Part shown: piece after piece, positions 48,283-60,642 of the stretch
Layout of the letters: every line of letters starts with the position of its first letter
Numbering within the stretch: position 1 is the stretch's first letter
Source: Varroa destructor
Lineage: Eukaryota > Arthropoda > Arachnida > Mesostigmata > Varroidae
DNA: 64,000 nucleotides
NCBI RefSeq assembly: GCF_002443255.2
Contig: NW_019211456.1
Span: 35,341,795 to 35,405,794 of the forward strand
Reading direction: 5' to 3'
Translations under genes and position numbers: made by a program
The notes under the pieces: generated by a model
Seen by the model: only the letters and a program-made list of their open reading frames with translations
The model's database searches: none
Told to the model about the DNA's origin: nothing

Positions 48283-50430
48283 CACTGCCAGCCATCGCTC
48301 TCGTTTTATTTTTGAGCTTTTACACATTACGCGTAGTGAGAGGGATGATCCGAGCGTTTTTATAGCATCTTGAGTGTTTGTGGCTTCCCGTCTAATGATA
48401 ACCCGTGGGGAAAACGTATCGCTTCGCTGTTTTTATTCCTAGCAGTTTTCTCGATAGAAGGCTAATTAGTATTCACTCAGGCGAGTGGTTGCCGCCTTAC
48501 TTACTGTTGCTGCCTCGCAAAAATCTGCTCGGTTAGGTATTAAGAGTGCACTGGTATGAGCAACACGCACCGCCCTATTTCTTATTAGAACGTATGCTTC
48601 TTACATAATGCTACTCGGTTGGGTTTCGGATTGTGTTCTCTTTCGCCTCCAAAACTGTTGAGGTTTTTTCCTCGGAAATCTGATTTTATTGCCGGTTTGT
48701 CATGCGATAAAAAAAAAGTTCGGCTGACAGGTGTACTTTTTTTATTGGTTAATGGGCTGGTTAGGGCATAATGTGGCTGTATTAGAAATAGCCATCGACA
48801 AACCTATACTGTTTAATTACTGCCTATGGTAAGTTCTTGGTTTAACGAATACTTGAAGCAATGTAAGTACGTATTCCTCGGGTCGGAACGTAAGCGTAAA
48901 AGTTTTCTTGGGTGCAACAGCCTTCTGAATACTATAAAACGCTATTGCAAAGTCTGGCCACTAGCACAAACAAAAAGAACAATGGAAAGTAGATAATGGG
49001 GAAAATTTAGTTACCTTCAACACGGCCGTCATTTCACTTCCAAATGCTGAGTGTTGCGAGAAGTCGTGCTACAATTACATTAGGACGTATCTATAATCTC
49101 ATATTTACCAGTTAGCCTAAGACGTGACAACCCACCTCTTTAGAAAACCTTTTTTGACGTGGCTTTTAAAATGAAGCTGTTATATAAAGTAGAAGAGTAG
49201 ATTAAAAAAAAAAAGTAAATGCAAGAACCGAAGTCGTGATAATACGATGAGAAAAGCGGGATAGAAGTATAACAAAATTTTTTTTACAAAAATGAAAAGC
49301 TCTAATTCCAACTAATATCGTTTAGCGTATTGAGATGCGTACATCTAAGAACATTTTAAGTAAGTATTAAGATATTATCGACAAACTGAAATTATTATGT
49401 AAATATCCAGTTAGAAAACAACCCGAATATCTAAATTTTTACGCCCTGTAAATAAAAAAAGCAAAATAAAGAATTCCCTTTATTTCAATAATGATATGAT
49501 AAGTCGTATTTTTACGCGATATCTGCTTGTCTTTCTCAGTACGCAAGATCCACTGTGGCGTGAAAACACCATTCTCAGATCGAAGTGTCTAAGGTTATTA
49601 TTTGTAGTTTTGACGACCGCAACGCACCTATATCTCTTTCAAGCGAAAAAGCGCTCGAATGGAAGCGGAATAAAGCGACAAGTGAGTTATATAATGGCTT
49701 CTTGAGGTTGTCCTAGTCTTTCATGTTAATTGACCTTGTTTGATACTCCAAAAGGCAAGCATGCGATCTAGCAAATCCTTAGAATCCTAATCGTTCTTTC
49801 TTCACCTATACGCTGCTTATTAGTAACCTTCCCCTGGTAGCAAATAACTATAATAATAATAATAACCGCAAACACTTTCTTCTGCTATACTTTATGTCGC
49901 AAAAACCCCTAAAACACGCTTCATTTATTGGTAAAATAGTCAATGATCCGACTTGAAAATAATAGTTGCCTTTTTCATGTGATAGGGTCATAGTTGCCTC
50001 CGTAGCAAAAAAATAGCCATATTATTCATGTAGATGGCCAAATGATTCATGTTTGTGCGAGATGTTTCGCTTGGGAAAAATCAATCGCTAAGAAGCCGGC
50101 AGAGTCATCGTTGAACAGCTAGAAATGTACCTAAACTTCCCGCCGAATACCCTACTATAAGTAGAACGTTTCAAAATAAAAGCAACACCGGCATGTTTGC
50201 GTTAGAGATATGAAACTAAACAGGCTTTATCAATTCAATCAATCACCAATTACGAACCTACAACAAACAGTACGGTATAGACATTTTTACATATATTTAT
50301 TTATATATACATATAATACAAATAAGTAAGATACAAATAAAATCAAAACGAGAAAATCTCCTTTACGGTTACAGAGCTAAGTACGCGTGTACATTTAGTT
50401 GCCGTACTATGATGCCCTCTATTTTTTGCC
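48283..50430. other. non-coding stretch
   Basis: GC-richer to about 48560, then AT-rich. Short (TAA)n near 49850. The ORF at 49496-49705 has no convincing boundaries. Confidence 0.45.
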
Positions 50431-51140
50431 AGTACTCTGTATCGGGTTCGGCCACTTTCCCGCGCGTTATCCTAATCCGCTCTTCTATTGCTGGACCCGA
50501 TTTCAACCCCGATGAACGTGCCCCGCTAGAGAGATGTTGATTTTCACCTAGCGCCTTGACTTAGGTTCAAAAGGATTTTGGTTACTATGTAGTCAGACGA
50601 ATTTAGTGCACTGTGTTTTGTTTTGCCGTTCTTCGATTTGTCGGGGGCTTCTGGATGCTGCCTGTATGAGTGCACCCATGTTCCTAGGCAGTCCAAAAGG
50701 TTTTCCTGGCTAACATAAGAGTATTAGCCGGGATCCCGCCGGTTGATGTGCGATGCTTTCGGGTTGCGACTCGGCCATTCACAGCTTTTTCGGTCGGCCA
50801 ACAGGCGATGGATCCGTCTGGCATGATAGACGTATCGACTAAGTGCGCACAACAAGAAAACGAGCACAGCGACGTCACAGTATCGACCTCTACCCTGATA
50901 TGAGCTTCGTAGCTTTGCAGCAGCGCGCGGGAGATGATAAAGCGAGATGACCAAACCAGTGAGAGAATCATGGAATCTCCTCACAAGCTGAAGATGAGTA
51001 ACGATGCCGCATGGTGCCGCTAAGGCGAATGGCGGAAGAGGCCGAGATCAGATCCTGCGTCGCTAAAAGATGTCCGAAATCGAAAATACCGAGAAAAATC
51101 GCTTTTGCACCAAAACAAAGCGATGCAACCGAGCGATATT
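50430..51140. other. GC-rich block with overlapping minus-strand ORFs
   Basis: A CpG-rich stretch with a GACGTCA core near 50870. Two overlapping minus-strand frames of 86-95 codons are open, and one acceptor-like tract (tcgttttcttgttgtgcgcacttag, minus) lies inside. Frames compete and no donor fits, so only a promoter- or exon-rich region is claimed. Confidence 0.28.
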
Positions 51141-51169
51141 TTTACGCTGTCTGGCAAAGTAAATTTAAT

Positions 51170-52147
51170 AAAAAAAAAAAAAAAAAAAACGACGTAGTTC
51201 ACCTGTTGAAAACGGTTGCGTACGCAATTAGAAGACTGATGGTTGTTATGAAATGTCGACTGTAATGGTAATCGATATTTTGCTTCATTTTAGTAAGGTA
51301 AACGGAACAACGGCGACAGTTCGAGGGTGTGAGTAACAATATAAACCTTTGTTTGAAAGATAACGTTTTGACGTAATGTAATGTAATAATGTAAAGTACA
51401 ATTAATTATCATTACTAATCTGATTTAACGCAAACAGTCAGGTAACGAACGGTGCTGAATTTTCTTGAATGACTGGGTTAAATAGAAGCCAATCTGAGAT
51501 ATCCTTAGTTTCTCCGAGGCGTTAGATCAGAAGATGCTAGCTATGAACCGTTTGACAGCTGCGGATACACCTTAACATAAACATTTTTCTAAGATCAAAG
51601 ACAGCATTCTATTAATAATGACTACCAATACTATTAGCGAAACTTCTGTACACCTGTATGTGTACAAAATTGTTCAGCACACAATGTTCTCATTAAAATT
51701 TACAACTGCTTCTTATCAATAAGTAAGAAAAAATGAATCAACCATTGATATCTACTCTCGACAGTGAAGTGTGCGCAATTATTTTTATTACGTATTTAAT
51801 TGAAAATAGGACGTTACGTTAAACAGCTCTACTTGTTAATTGTCCCTGTTCCATTAGTGTTGCAAGTAGCTGATAAAGTAAAAAAAAAGCTGATACGTAG
51901 TACTCTTTTCTTGGGGGTTTACTATATTGTAAGTAAATCGTGGATTTTACTTGCTTTTTAACTCGAAAAACATAGATCACTATACAGCGCTAAAATACAG
52001 TATAAACATCAGTGAATATTTTCATCCATTCATTGTTAGCTATGATCTTAACTACATTGTGATCATGTGGTCAGGTATTTTTGAAAAATACCTCGTGATA
52101 AATCGTCCTATTATGTAGTATGCTTATATATGTGTACCCTTTTTCAG
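51170..52147. other. non-coding stretch
   Basis: Begins with an A-run (51171-51189). AT-rich with a short direct repeat of gtaatgtaat near 51373. No gene seen. Confidence 0.5.
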
Positions 52148-52334
52148 AACTATGTCGGTTAGCCCAGCAGTAGTGGGAAAAATAGAACGCTTCTTTTTCT
52201 CAGCTGCCTGGAAAGAGGCTTTGAGCGTCAAACGCCTCCAGCGTAAAGGCATTGCTGCCTACAAGCATTGTTTGCTTCTTAGGTTGGCAGACTTAATGCT
52301 CCCAAGTTTGTCAATGGCCACCAGTTTAGATTGA
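52148..52334 (+). CDS. candidate terminal exon
   Basis: A strong acceptor (gtgtaccctttttcag) leads, after one base, into 61 codons to TGA, about 50% G+C for the first two thirds. It reads TMSVSPAVVGKIERFFFSAA, then WKEALSVKRLQRKGIAAYKH, a basic amphipathic helix, then a hydrophobic end. By eye 28 of the first 45 codons start with a purine. An ATG lies at the second codon, so a 5'UTR exon joined here could also start translation. No family recognised, and no clear donor. Confidence 0.45.
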
Positions 52335-52522
52335 AACTAGCGAACAAGGACCTTCCATAATTTGTTAGCCCTTTAAAGTTCGGCATTCTGAACACTGGAA
52401 GAAAAGATGTTTAAGCATTTTTTTTTTTATAGCCGTACATACGGACAATGACAACAGCACAGTCAATTCGAAACAGGCTCTGATGCGGCAGCCATTTCCA
52501 AACATGTTGTTAATCTTGTGAA

Positions 52523-52560
52523 TGTGTGTGTGTGTGTGTGTGCGTGTGTGTGTGTATGTA
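52523..52560. repeat. (TG)n microsatellite
   Basis: About sixteen TG units interrupted once by CG, running into TATG units. Confidence 0.93.
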
Positions 52561-52564
52561 TATA

Positions 52565-53700
52565 CGTTGATGGTCATGGGTATTTGTATTTCTACGTGTA
52601 TAAGCTGTTTATCCAAAGAAAAGTTTTCTCATCTTATTAGGAAAGTTTTTTCCTATCCTCAAAAACCCGATGTCGAAAGCTACTCACAAGCAGTAGCTAG
52701 CTGACGGCCAGACAAATGCTTCGGGGTCAGCGTGTAGGACCACGAGGACCGAACTCTTTTTACACAAACAAGCAATTCTTGCGCAAAACTCATAAAAGCA
52801 AAAGGAGTTTCTCTTACTGCACTCATTCAGTTGTATTGGCTGTTCAGGCGCCACCACCAGCTAGAGCGGGATTAGTAGCCTTAAATGCCGATGTATAAGG
52901 GGATTGTTTCCCACTTCAACTAATACCTTCGTGCGGCTGAATTGCAATGGAAAACCAGGAGTACTTGGCTTTTGAACAAACTGAGGTGATCGTTTAGCAA
53001 ATGAGGCTGTTGGGTGAGGCGGACAACTCAAAGGTTCCAAATGCATGTCGGCCTGAAGGAATAATTCGAACGAGCAAACAACTGAGTTCTTAGAGAGATG
53101 CAGCATGGACATTGTAAAGATCTAACACATATTACATATGATATTACTTCGTACGTAGATGTACTCACATGGACGCTAGGTTTTAAGATGTTAAACTGTA
53201 TGTTAGACTTAAACTTCAGTACAACTTGCTTGTATTACATCCCATTGGTGGCAAGTAGGATAAGAAAGACACAGTGGAAGGTTATGGTTAAAGATTGGCG
53301 TTGGTACTTCCGCGGTGCTTTAAATTCATCTTTCTCGAAGTTCTTGATGCTACCTTTTACATACGACGTTGAATGAGCAAAGCTTTGACAGCAAATATTT
53401 ACTTTTTAATCAGAATCTCATATACATGAGCCATACAGGAAGAGAGTTTTTAAAACACCTACTGTGCGAGGAATTGATTTCACAGAGTATCGTTTAGCAT
53501 CTTATATGATCTGGTTCTGCTCTTGGGTTAAACATAGCCTCCGGAAGCTTTTTATGCCTAAAAAATTGCGCCTACTCCATGTGGTTTGTGTAATAGATGC
53601 AGCTACAGTCAGGGGTACCCTTAAAAGCTTCGTAATTACGTTCTGACTATATATGATTTCTTTCAACATCATGACTACCGCGTAAACATCAACAAATGGC
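52565..53700. other. non-coding stretch
   Basis: Mixed composition. The ORFs at 53098-53376 and 53464-53646 lack splice support. Nothing recognised. Confidence 0.4.
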
Positions 53701-54960
53701 TGTTCTGCGGTTGTGCGTGTGCCGATTCCAGCTAAAGCGTGCGAGACCATTTCAGCGAGCCTTTAAATAGCTCGTTGTTTCCCACTCTCACGATCAATTT
53801 ACCGGTCGGTTAGTTGGTTGAATGGCAGAGAGACCGACAGAGTTCGTGTGCTGTCGCACCAAAATGGGAGAATCTCTATACAATCGTAGTATGATGCTGG
53901 CCGTCTGTTTAAAGCTTTTTTCTGGGATATTTACCTGCGATTCTGCTTCCGAGTAACGGTTCCCTCGCTGTTGAATGCACCCAGAACAATTATTAGATGA
54001 AGGGAATTGTGGGAACCTGATCACTGTAATCTAACCGGGCACAAGCAAAGTGCCTGCCGGCACTACCAAGAGTGATAGACGGTCTTCGTTGAAGTGCGCT
54101 GTGGTAAGAAAGGGAAAGGAGACGTGGTAGTAGCAAACGACTGGAGTACGAGAACATACGTCCGATCGGGGAATAGGTTTTGCTATCCCCAGGTTTCTCT
54201 GCCACGATCCTCTTCAACATTAGATCGTCTTTACCGAGCATAGCGGTACGTTCTGAGGTTGCGGCCGGTCTCTCTTCACTTATGCCCGTCTGTACCTGTC
54301 ATCTAAGGCTACTAAAAGTTTTGGCTCATGGCCGCGTGTTCCACTAACGGTAAGCCAGCTTCTCAGCCAGCAAACAGACCTAACCTAATTCTCGTCAGCC
54401 CGGCACTGGTCTAGTACAACAACCGCCCAAGCGGCTGGCTCAGACGGTGGCGCAGTGGGTAGTATCTCTATAGTGCCCATCTCCGAAAAGGGAAGTAGAT
54501 TAGGCCGTCCCGAAAGAATACTGGGCAGATAGAACGGTAGCGCAGAGCAGCGGTTAATACCAGCTCGACTACTGGTGATATGCCGCCGCTGGTGCAGGAA
54601 TGGGTTAACGGGCCAGATGTATCGTGCTATGGGAAAACGAGCCATTGGTTGAAGTCGGGAATTTGGGCTGGGGCGAGTACGTAGGAAATATAAAGACTTG
54701 CAAGTTTCAGATGGGCAGTGAACGGTGGGCGAGGGCAAAGGATCACACAGCAAAGCATACGATGCATCGACGAGAGGCAATCGGGCGCAATAGTCGAACT
54801 AACCTGTCAGACAGAAAGACAGAGAAAACCGATAGAAGGAATGGAAGAATGGAAGTAGTTTCAGTGGTGGCACGGAAACTTTAATTACGCCTACCGCATT
54901 GGGATTTAGAGATACGAAGCCCCTCCTGTGGAGAACCTCGTGCATTTGCTTTCATACCGT
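53700..54960. other. GC-rich block; competing ORFs on both strands
   Basis: The longest GC-rich block of the window. The plus frame at 54624-54884 (86 codons,... ending VVSVVARKL) is Lys/Arg/Glu-rich and about 70% of its codons start with a purine, but the whole strand is purine-rich there. The opposing minus frame 54385-54780 (131 codons) has the reverse bias. Neither has convincing splice sites or an ATG at its start. It could contain a promoter and first exon. Confidence 0.3.
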
Positions 54961-55437
54961 TCCGTGTGTCAGTTAATATGAGGGGTTTGGTCGAAGGTCA
55001 GACAGCGTTGCGGTAAAGTGCACTAGCGAAAAAGTTGCGTCGACGGCATTATGTCAACGACAGAGAATTATATGAGAGGCGTCAGGAGGTAATTGAATGT
55101 CACAGGAGAGAACAGTTGGTGAACCAGTTTAATGGTTGATTAAGTAGGTTGGCCGCGAATATAAATCTTTTTTAGAGAGGTAAATGTGTAAATTTCGTTT
55201 CATGGACCTTTTATAAGTATTTATACGGTGACACTCGGCACTAGCCAGCGTTTTCTAACTGCGGTTTAACTAACTGTTTTCTTTCTTACAAAGTCCAATT
55301 TTTTTTCGTCCTTGGTTCTGCACTGGTATTTGTTTGAATACAACTTCGACTCCCAGGGGGACTCTTATTTTCTATCAATGTGGGGTATGAGGGGGCTCTG
55401 CTCTCTGCCGTTTTTTTTGTTCCTGTTCTTTTTTTAG

Positions 55438-55589
55438 CTTCACAATCGTCGTTACGTATTCGGAAATTACTGTCCAGTTATCTTAATGAACGTCCTAACT
55501 TACTTCTAACCTGTACCGTTTTCTCCCCGAAAGGTCCACAGAGCCCCAGTGAATTATCCCACTATACTATTCTAAATAGACAACCTTGA
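55438..55589 (+). CDS. candidate terminal exon with very strong acceptor
   Basis: A long pyrimidine tract ending gttcctgttctttttttag is followed by two bases and 49 codons to TGA. It begins SQSSLRIRKLLSSYLNERPN and continues LLLTCTVFSPKGPQSPS. A second frame (LHNRRYVFGNYCPVILMN) is open for 23 codons before a stop. The acceptor is among the best in the window, but pyrimidine tracts are common along this stretch (55.3-56.6 kb), so it may be coincidence. No family recognised. Confidence 0.35.
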
Positions 55590-55599
55590 AAACGTGAGT

Positions 55600-56205
55600 G
55601 GTTAGTGACGACTTGGGTCTGGTGGTAGGAAATTTTTCAGAGGTCTTTTTTTTATCCTACGTTAGTCCTCAGTATCAACGTACCTCGTTCACACAGCAAG
55701 CGTTGTTGCACTCAGCCATCCCTGTTTTAACTTTTCGAGGGTGTTCCAACCTGTTTTCTTTAAAAAGCGTCTGATCCTTATATATTCTTCCCACCTCTGG
55801 GCCATACATCCCATGATACCGTTATACTCACGACCGTGACGTTAAAGCTCAAGGTTATTTGCACTACTTACCCGTTAAATAAAAGCTATTTGCTCTTAAG
55901 GCTTTCCTCTTTACCGTGTGTTTCATGTGTGGGTTTCCAATTAGGTCCTAGTCAAGTTAAGTTTTAGGTACCAAACGATGCTTTCTGGCTGTATTAAGTC
56001 TGCTTCAACTTTAGGTTTCTGAATGATATCTTTTCTTAAGTATTTTTTTGTCAATAGGTAGAACGGTTTTTGTCTGTTCATTGGTGTCTATCCATTCAGT
56101 CTACTGCACTAGCCAGTGCTATATTCGCTGTGTTTGTCATTTCGGTCTTGGTAATCAGCATTATTAATCAGCTTAATTATTCCAACATGTTGTGTGGCAT
56201 TTTGC
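55600..56205. other. pyrimidine-rich non-coding stretch
   Basis: Pyrimidine-rich on the plus strand. Minus-strand fragments such as DIIQKPKVEADLIQPESIVW and KQNATQHVGIIKLINNADYQ are open for 20-35 codons in different frames, which would fit a decayed mobile element, but no motif was recognised. Confidence 0.3.
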
Positions 56206-56532
56206 TTATCGATTGTCTTGCACCTCCTTGATAAACTCTTGCCTACGTTGGTTCTTCTTAGATTTCACCATGTCGCTCCATTGAAGACTTTTCTCTACTG
56301 ACAAAAATTTTCTTTTTTTTGTTCTAGGCTTCCGCAACTTTTTTGTCAACCGGCATTGTAATCTTGAGCTGGGTGCTTTAACTTTGGCATGTTTGACCCT
56401 ATCTTATAAGAATAGTGCTAACCCATCATGGATATCATCAGTCGTGCTGGTATTATGCAGTTCGTTGGTTCGTGGTGAAGCCAACGGGCCTCCTAGGGCT
56501 AAAGCGTCCAAGTTAGCTTGACTAGAGTTCCG
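56206..56532 (-). pseudogene. interrupted minus-strand ORF, possible decayed element
   Basis: One minus-strand frame is open from 56532 to 56407, hits TAA (56404-56406), and continues open for 65 codons to a stop at 56206. The first part is polar (NELHNTSTTDDIHDG); the second is strongly basic (TKKLRKPRTKKRKFLSVEKS), then helical (MVKSKKNQRRQEFIKEVQ). A single stop between two compositionally coherent parts suggests a once longer coding sequence, such as a gag-like or ORF1 protein of a retroelement, or two exons separated by a short intron. No motif proves either. Confidence 0.28.
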
Positions 56533-56602
56533 CTAAATCCGCCCTGAACCTTTTTTAGTCTTAGCAAAATGTTTCCGTATCTGGTTTAGAAGGCACCTCT
56601 TT

Positions 56603-57156
56603 ATGTTGTATATCAATCAGCCCGGATCGATAATCTTAAGAATCCTTTCGTGGGAGTTCTCTCAGTTGATAGGAAGCTTTACTCGAATACTTTTTTGTCT
56701 TTTTTCTCTCTTCTGGACGACATCAATTGGACGTCGGAGCTTTTCCTGGCAAAATTTGCATTACGTTTTCGCTAGTCCCAGCCCCGCAGCAATTAGCCTC
56801 CTTTATTACCACGAAGAGCGGGTTCTTCGATAAAAATCGATATTTTGGGCCTCGATCGACCCATCTGGACGATCGAGCTTTCTTCGCGCTTTCCGCCGAC
56901 TGCAGATTTTTCAAGTTGCCAATCGGCTGTCCTAAATAGAAGTTGTAGTTCTGCCATAGGGCAAACATCACGCTTCAATAGAGAGTTACTTCCTAGAAGT
57001 TCATTCACCGTTCCACAATACGAGTATGCTAGCGATTTGTTCGAGGATTTTCTGATAGGGACCTACTTTGCTTACTTAGCAACATCTTTGCACACATTTT
57101 CTGCTTGTAAAAACATCGAGGAACACTTCTGCCCAAAGTTTACGAAGCGCTTCTAA
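56603..57156 (+). other. overlapping ORFs, no gene assigned
   Basis: Plus frames of 76, 70 and 103 codons and two minus frames of 71-82 codons overlap. The last plus frame (56845-57156) ends with a protein-like LFEDFLIGTYFAYLATSLHT and a Cys-containing tail before TAA. No splice pair or motif could be fixed, so this is recorded as ambiguous. Confidence 0.25.
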
Positions 57157-57159
57157 AAT

Positions 57160-58521
57160 AACTTTAGCACAGGTAAGCAGCATTACTGTAACTCTAACTC
57201 TAACATGTTTGCGTCATATCGTATGAACAGGTTTTATATATTTGAATAAGTTGATTATTTATTTTGAACTACAATATGTATTGGTATATTGACGATAGGT
57301 TAACTTAGTTATAACGTTAAATGAAAAAAAAATAAATAAAAAATTTGAGGCATGCCTGATTCGTTCTATAGACACAAGAGATATTCGCTAAATTGTTACA
57401 CTTAAGAAACCGGCAGAAGGATACATAAATGAATGTATACTTTGCCAGAACAATTCGTAGAAAGGTCGAGCGTCTTGTAGCTCAATGGGGCACATAATAA
57501 CATAAAAGTCAATTACAATTTGTTGTATGTTATGGCGCGTGGTTTTTAAGTTTGTCACTGTAAGGAACATTGGAAGGCCATACAGCCGTTAATTCTATCA
57601 AAGGTTGGCCAAAAGGCCATTAAAAAATTGCTGCTTCCAACAATTGCTATTGACGGGAGCACTCTCTTTGCGGCCCGAAAGATGTGTGGGAACGGTACAT
57701 TGGTTATCGGAAGGGGATTCATTTGATTGCGTATTGATGGCGTTTAATCGTACCAACATACGTGGTCTCCTTATTAGCCAGCTGTTTAACAATCGATGGT
57801 CAGAGAAGATTAAAGGAACAGTATTTCACTAATAAAATTGTACAGGCTATTTAGGACTTTTTGGCCTTACCTATTCGATTCGGTTTACAGTGTTAGGTGG
57901 ACTTTGTGCTCATTCTGTGACCTCATTCTACCTTTCACTGTCCTTAAGAGGTCAAGCTACACATTTTATCATTAGTCTAATTTTTTATTGAAACCATGGA
58001 GGCGTCTAAAAGTTCAAAATTGATCTTTAAGATGCAACGACCATACTACTATACTGTGTTGGTTCGTGTACCTATGCTAAGCAATTCAATAACATATCTG
58101 CAATGCGATCTCTATCGAAATCCTCTTAGTTAATTGTTCTCCGCAGAGTTGCATCGAAAAACCTATACTGGTTAATCTCATACAGTCTATAAGATTATTT
58201 AGTTATTAAACGTGAAGAGTTAGATTAGTTTATATAATGCGAAACAATTCTTCATAATTACTAAACTGTAATTTCGATCTTGCATTTCTTGAATTAGTAT
58301 TGTTCCCTTTTCTCTTCCATGCAGTCACTGATGTTGCTTGACTATCGACCACAAGCCCTCGTAAATTGGCTTTACGTTGAAATGTTATAAATTCATTATG
58401 CCTCGTAAATACGCAAACCTATTCACTAGTCTTTTCTTTCAAATATGTGCTGCTTCACACGTATTCGTATCTAAACTTATTGACCAAGTAGAGTATCAAG
58501 TTTGTCCCGAAATCTTTAATT

Positions 58522-58523
<2 letters not shown>
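57160..58523. other. AT-rich non-coding stretch
   Basis: No supported open frame. A short tandem of CTAACT units occurs near 57191. Nothing else seen. Confidence 0.5.

Positions 58524-58560
<37 letters not shown>
58524..58560. repeat. (TA)n microsatellite
   Basis: Eighteen or so perfect AT/TA units without interruption. Confidence 0.95.
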
Positions 58561-58563
<3 letters not shown>

Positions 58564-60472
58564 ATGTGACTTTTGTACAAAGCAGATATTTTTACGAAGT
58601 TGGATTTTGTAATTGTTCCACTCATAACTGGTTCATAATGTGGACTTAAGTACTTATTGAAAAGGGGTAATTGTTACTTTTGGTTGAAGTTTTACTTTCA
58701 GCAATATGCGCTACTTTTAACGTTTTATTGTTTCTATATCATTTCCTGCTGCATGTTTCCCAGTGGCCTGAAATAAAATCCAAGGTTCACGTTTCCCCCT
58801 AAAGGATTGATGTAAGTTGCTGCATTTCTCTTTAACCGAAAATCGTGCGCAAAAAGAGCGCGTGCAATCCCACGTCACCACTTATCACCTTTATATCACC
58901 ACTTCGCTAGAGAAAGCATCTTGCCGAACTGCTCGGGCGAACGTCTTAAATGCTTTATCCTTACTTCACCTTTCGAAGGCAAAATAGTTTCATAAAGGAA
59001 AGAAGGAGTGGCAAGAGACGGAAACAACCTACCCATGTAAGTTTTGGGATATTTGGAAAACTACACTAATCACAGACCTTTCCATGATAGTTTGTGCAAA
59101 ATCTATCTGTATACACACTCCAAAATTAAACTGAGATAGAGTTGTAAGTCGTCAGCTCATGAAGATGGATAGGTGGACCGTTTTCTTAACGAAATTCGCT
59201 TCTCTCGCAGACAGTGCAGCCAAGTAGTGCAAAACGCGTCCGCGTAACTGACGGGGATATCGTTATTTCGTCAGACACCTTAATCAATGTTGAAAGCAAT
59301 CACTAACAACCCTTCAAATATTCATGTATGAAGAAGGTATGGTGTATTCACAGTCTAACACAGAGCAAGCTGGCACCCAGCATGAACGGGCCCGCCAGCG
59401 AGGTCATTAATCTTCATCAGAGCTTGCCAGTTTTACCTTAGCACTGTAAGCTTTATTTAATAAGTGCACGACATTCTTTATGCTAAGCCGTTTTCTTCAG
59501 CTAGAAGTGAAGCTCGATATAGGCGTTCCATTTCGGATAGCACCTTCTTATCCGAATCTATTGTACCCCGACCTGGGAAAAGCCAACTTTCGAAAAGACC
59601 ATACGTTATTTATGAATTAAAAATAGGTGTATCCCATATACGGCGAAATTTTGTTCGTTCACCATCTATTGTTTCATCTTATATGCGAAATAGGAAATAG
59701 ATGGATGGATGGCGGGGTTTTTTGACGCGTGAATTTATGCAGAGTCTAACTATTTCAATACTGATGGCCTTTTAGGAGTTTATCAAATCTACTAAATACA
59801 CTTTCCTCAGCGGAATGTGCTGTACCCAGCTTCTCCAAATGTCGATGCTTCGAGATTTAAAATAGTCGCAAATTGGGCGCGAGTCTAGCCATTGAACATT
59901 AAACGATATTGGCCTGCGTCTAGCTCAGCAGCCCCGTCATGGCGAACGCTGTTATTATTACAAGAAATCAGACAAATCAAGTTTGTGTGATTTGAACGTA
60001 CAAAGTTAGTTTATTTTCCTTCAACGTACTGCTCTTCTTATTCAAATCACATGAATACATTTTTTTAACTTTGGAACATAAGAGGGACACTGATTTAGCG
60101 ATGACTTACGACGCCCCTGCTGTTACGATCCGTAGACATGTTATATACATATAGAGTCTCGTTATCACGAGATCTATAAGTAAACGAATGTAAGTTGAAG
60201 TTTTACTAGTAATTTTTATGTCTGCTCTGAGACGAACACTATCAGAGCAGCAACCCATCAAAAGTCTGTATAGCCATTTCGAAATTATTCGGTGCCTAGC
60301 ACACTACCCTAGGACATGTTCTCGAGGATCAATATCTTAACGCTCCGACCAGAGTTCGTAGTGTTGCAGTTAGGGGAAAATCGACGAGAATTTTGTCTCT
60401 GTCTATATACTGTACTATTTGTCGGCGACTAAACCGGCCAGCAATATTGTTGCCCATGTTTTCAGCTGGGCT
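58561..60472. other. non-coding stretch
   Basis: AT-rich, no splice-bounded open frame. The ORF at 59464-59700 is unremarkable. Confidence 0.5.

Positions 60473-60642
<170 letters not shown>

Noticed and set aside
54385..54780. 131-codon minus-strand ORF
   Set aside because: Starts without ATG, codon positions show the opposite of coding bias, and the plus strand competes.
57478..57500. TTGTAGCTCAATGGGGC resembling a tRNA D arm
   Set aside because: No B box at the right distance and no cloverleaf.
59925..59960. GTCTAGCTCAGCAGCCCC resembling a tRNA A box
   Set aside because: No matching B box or stems.
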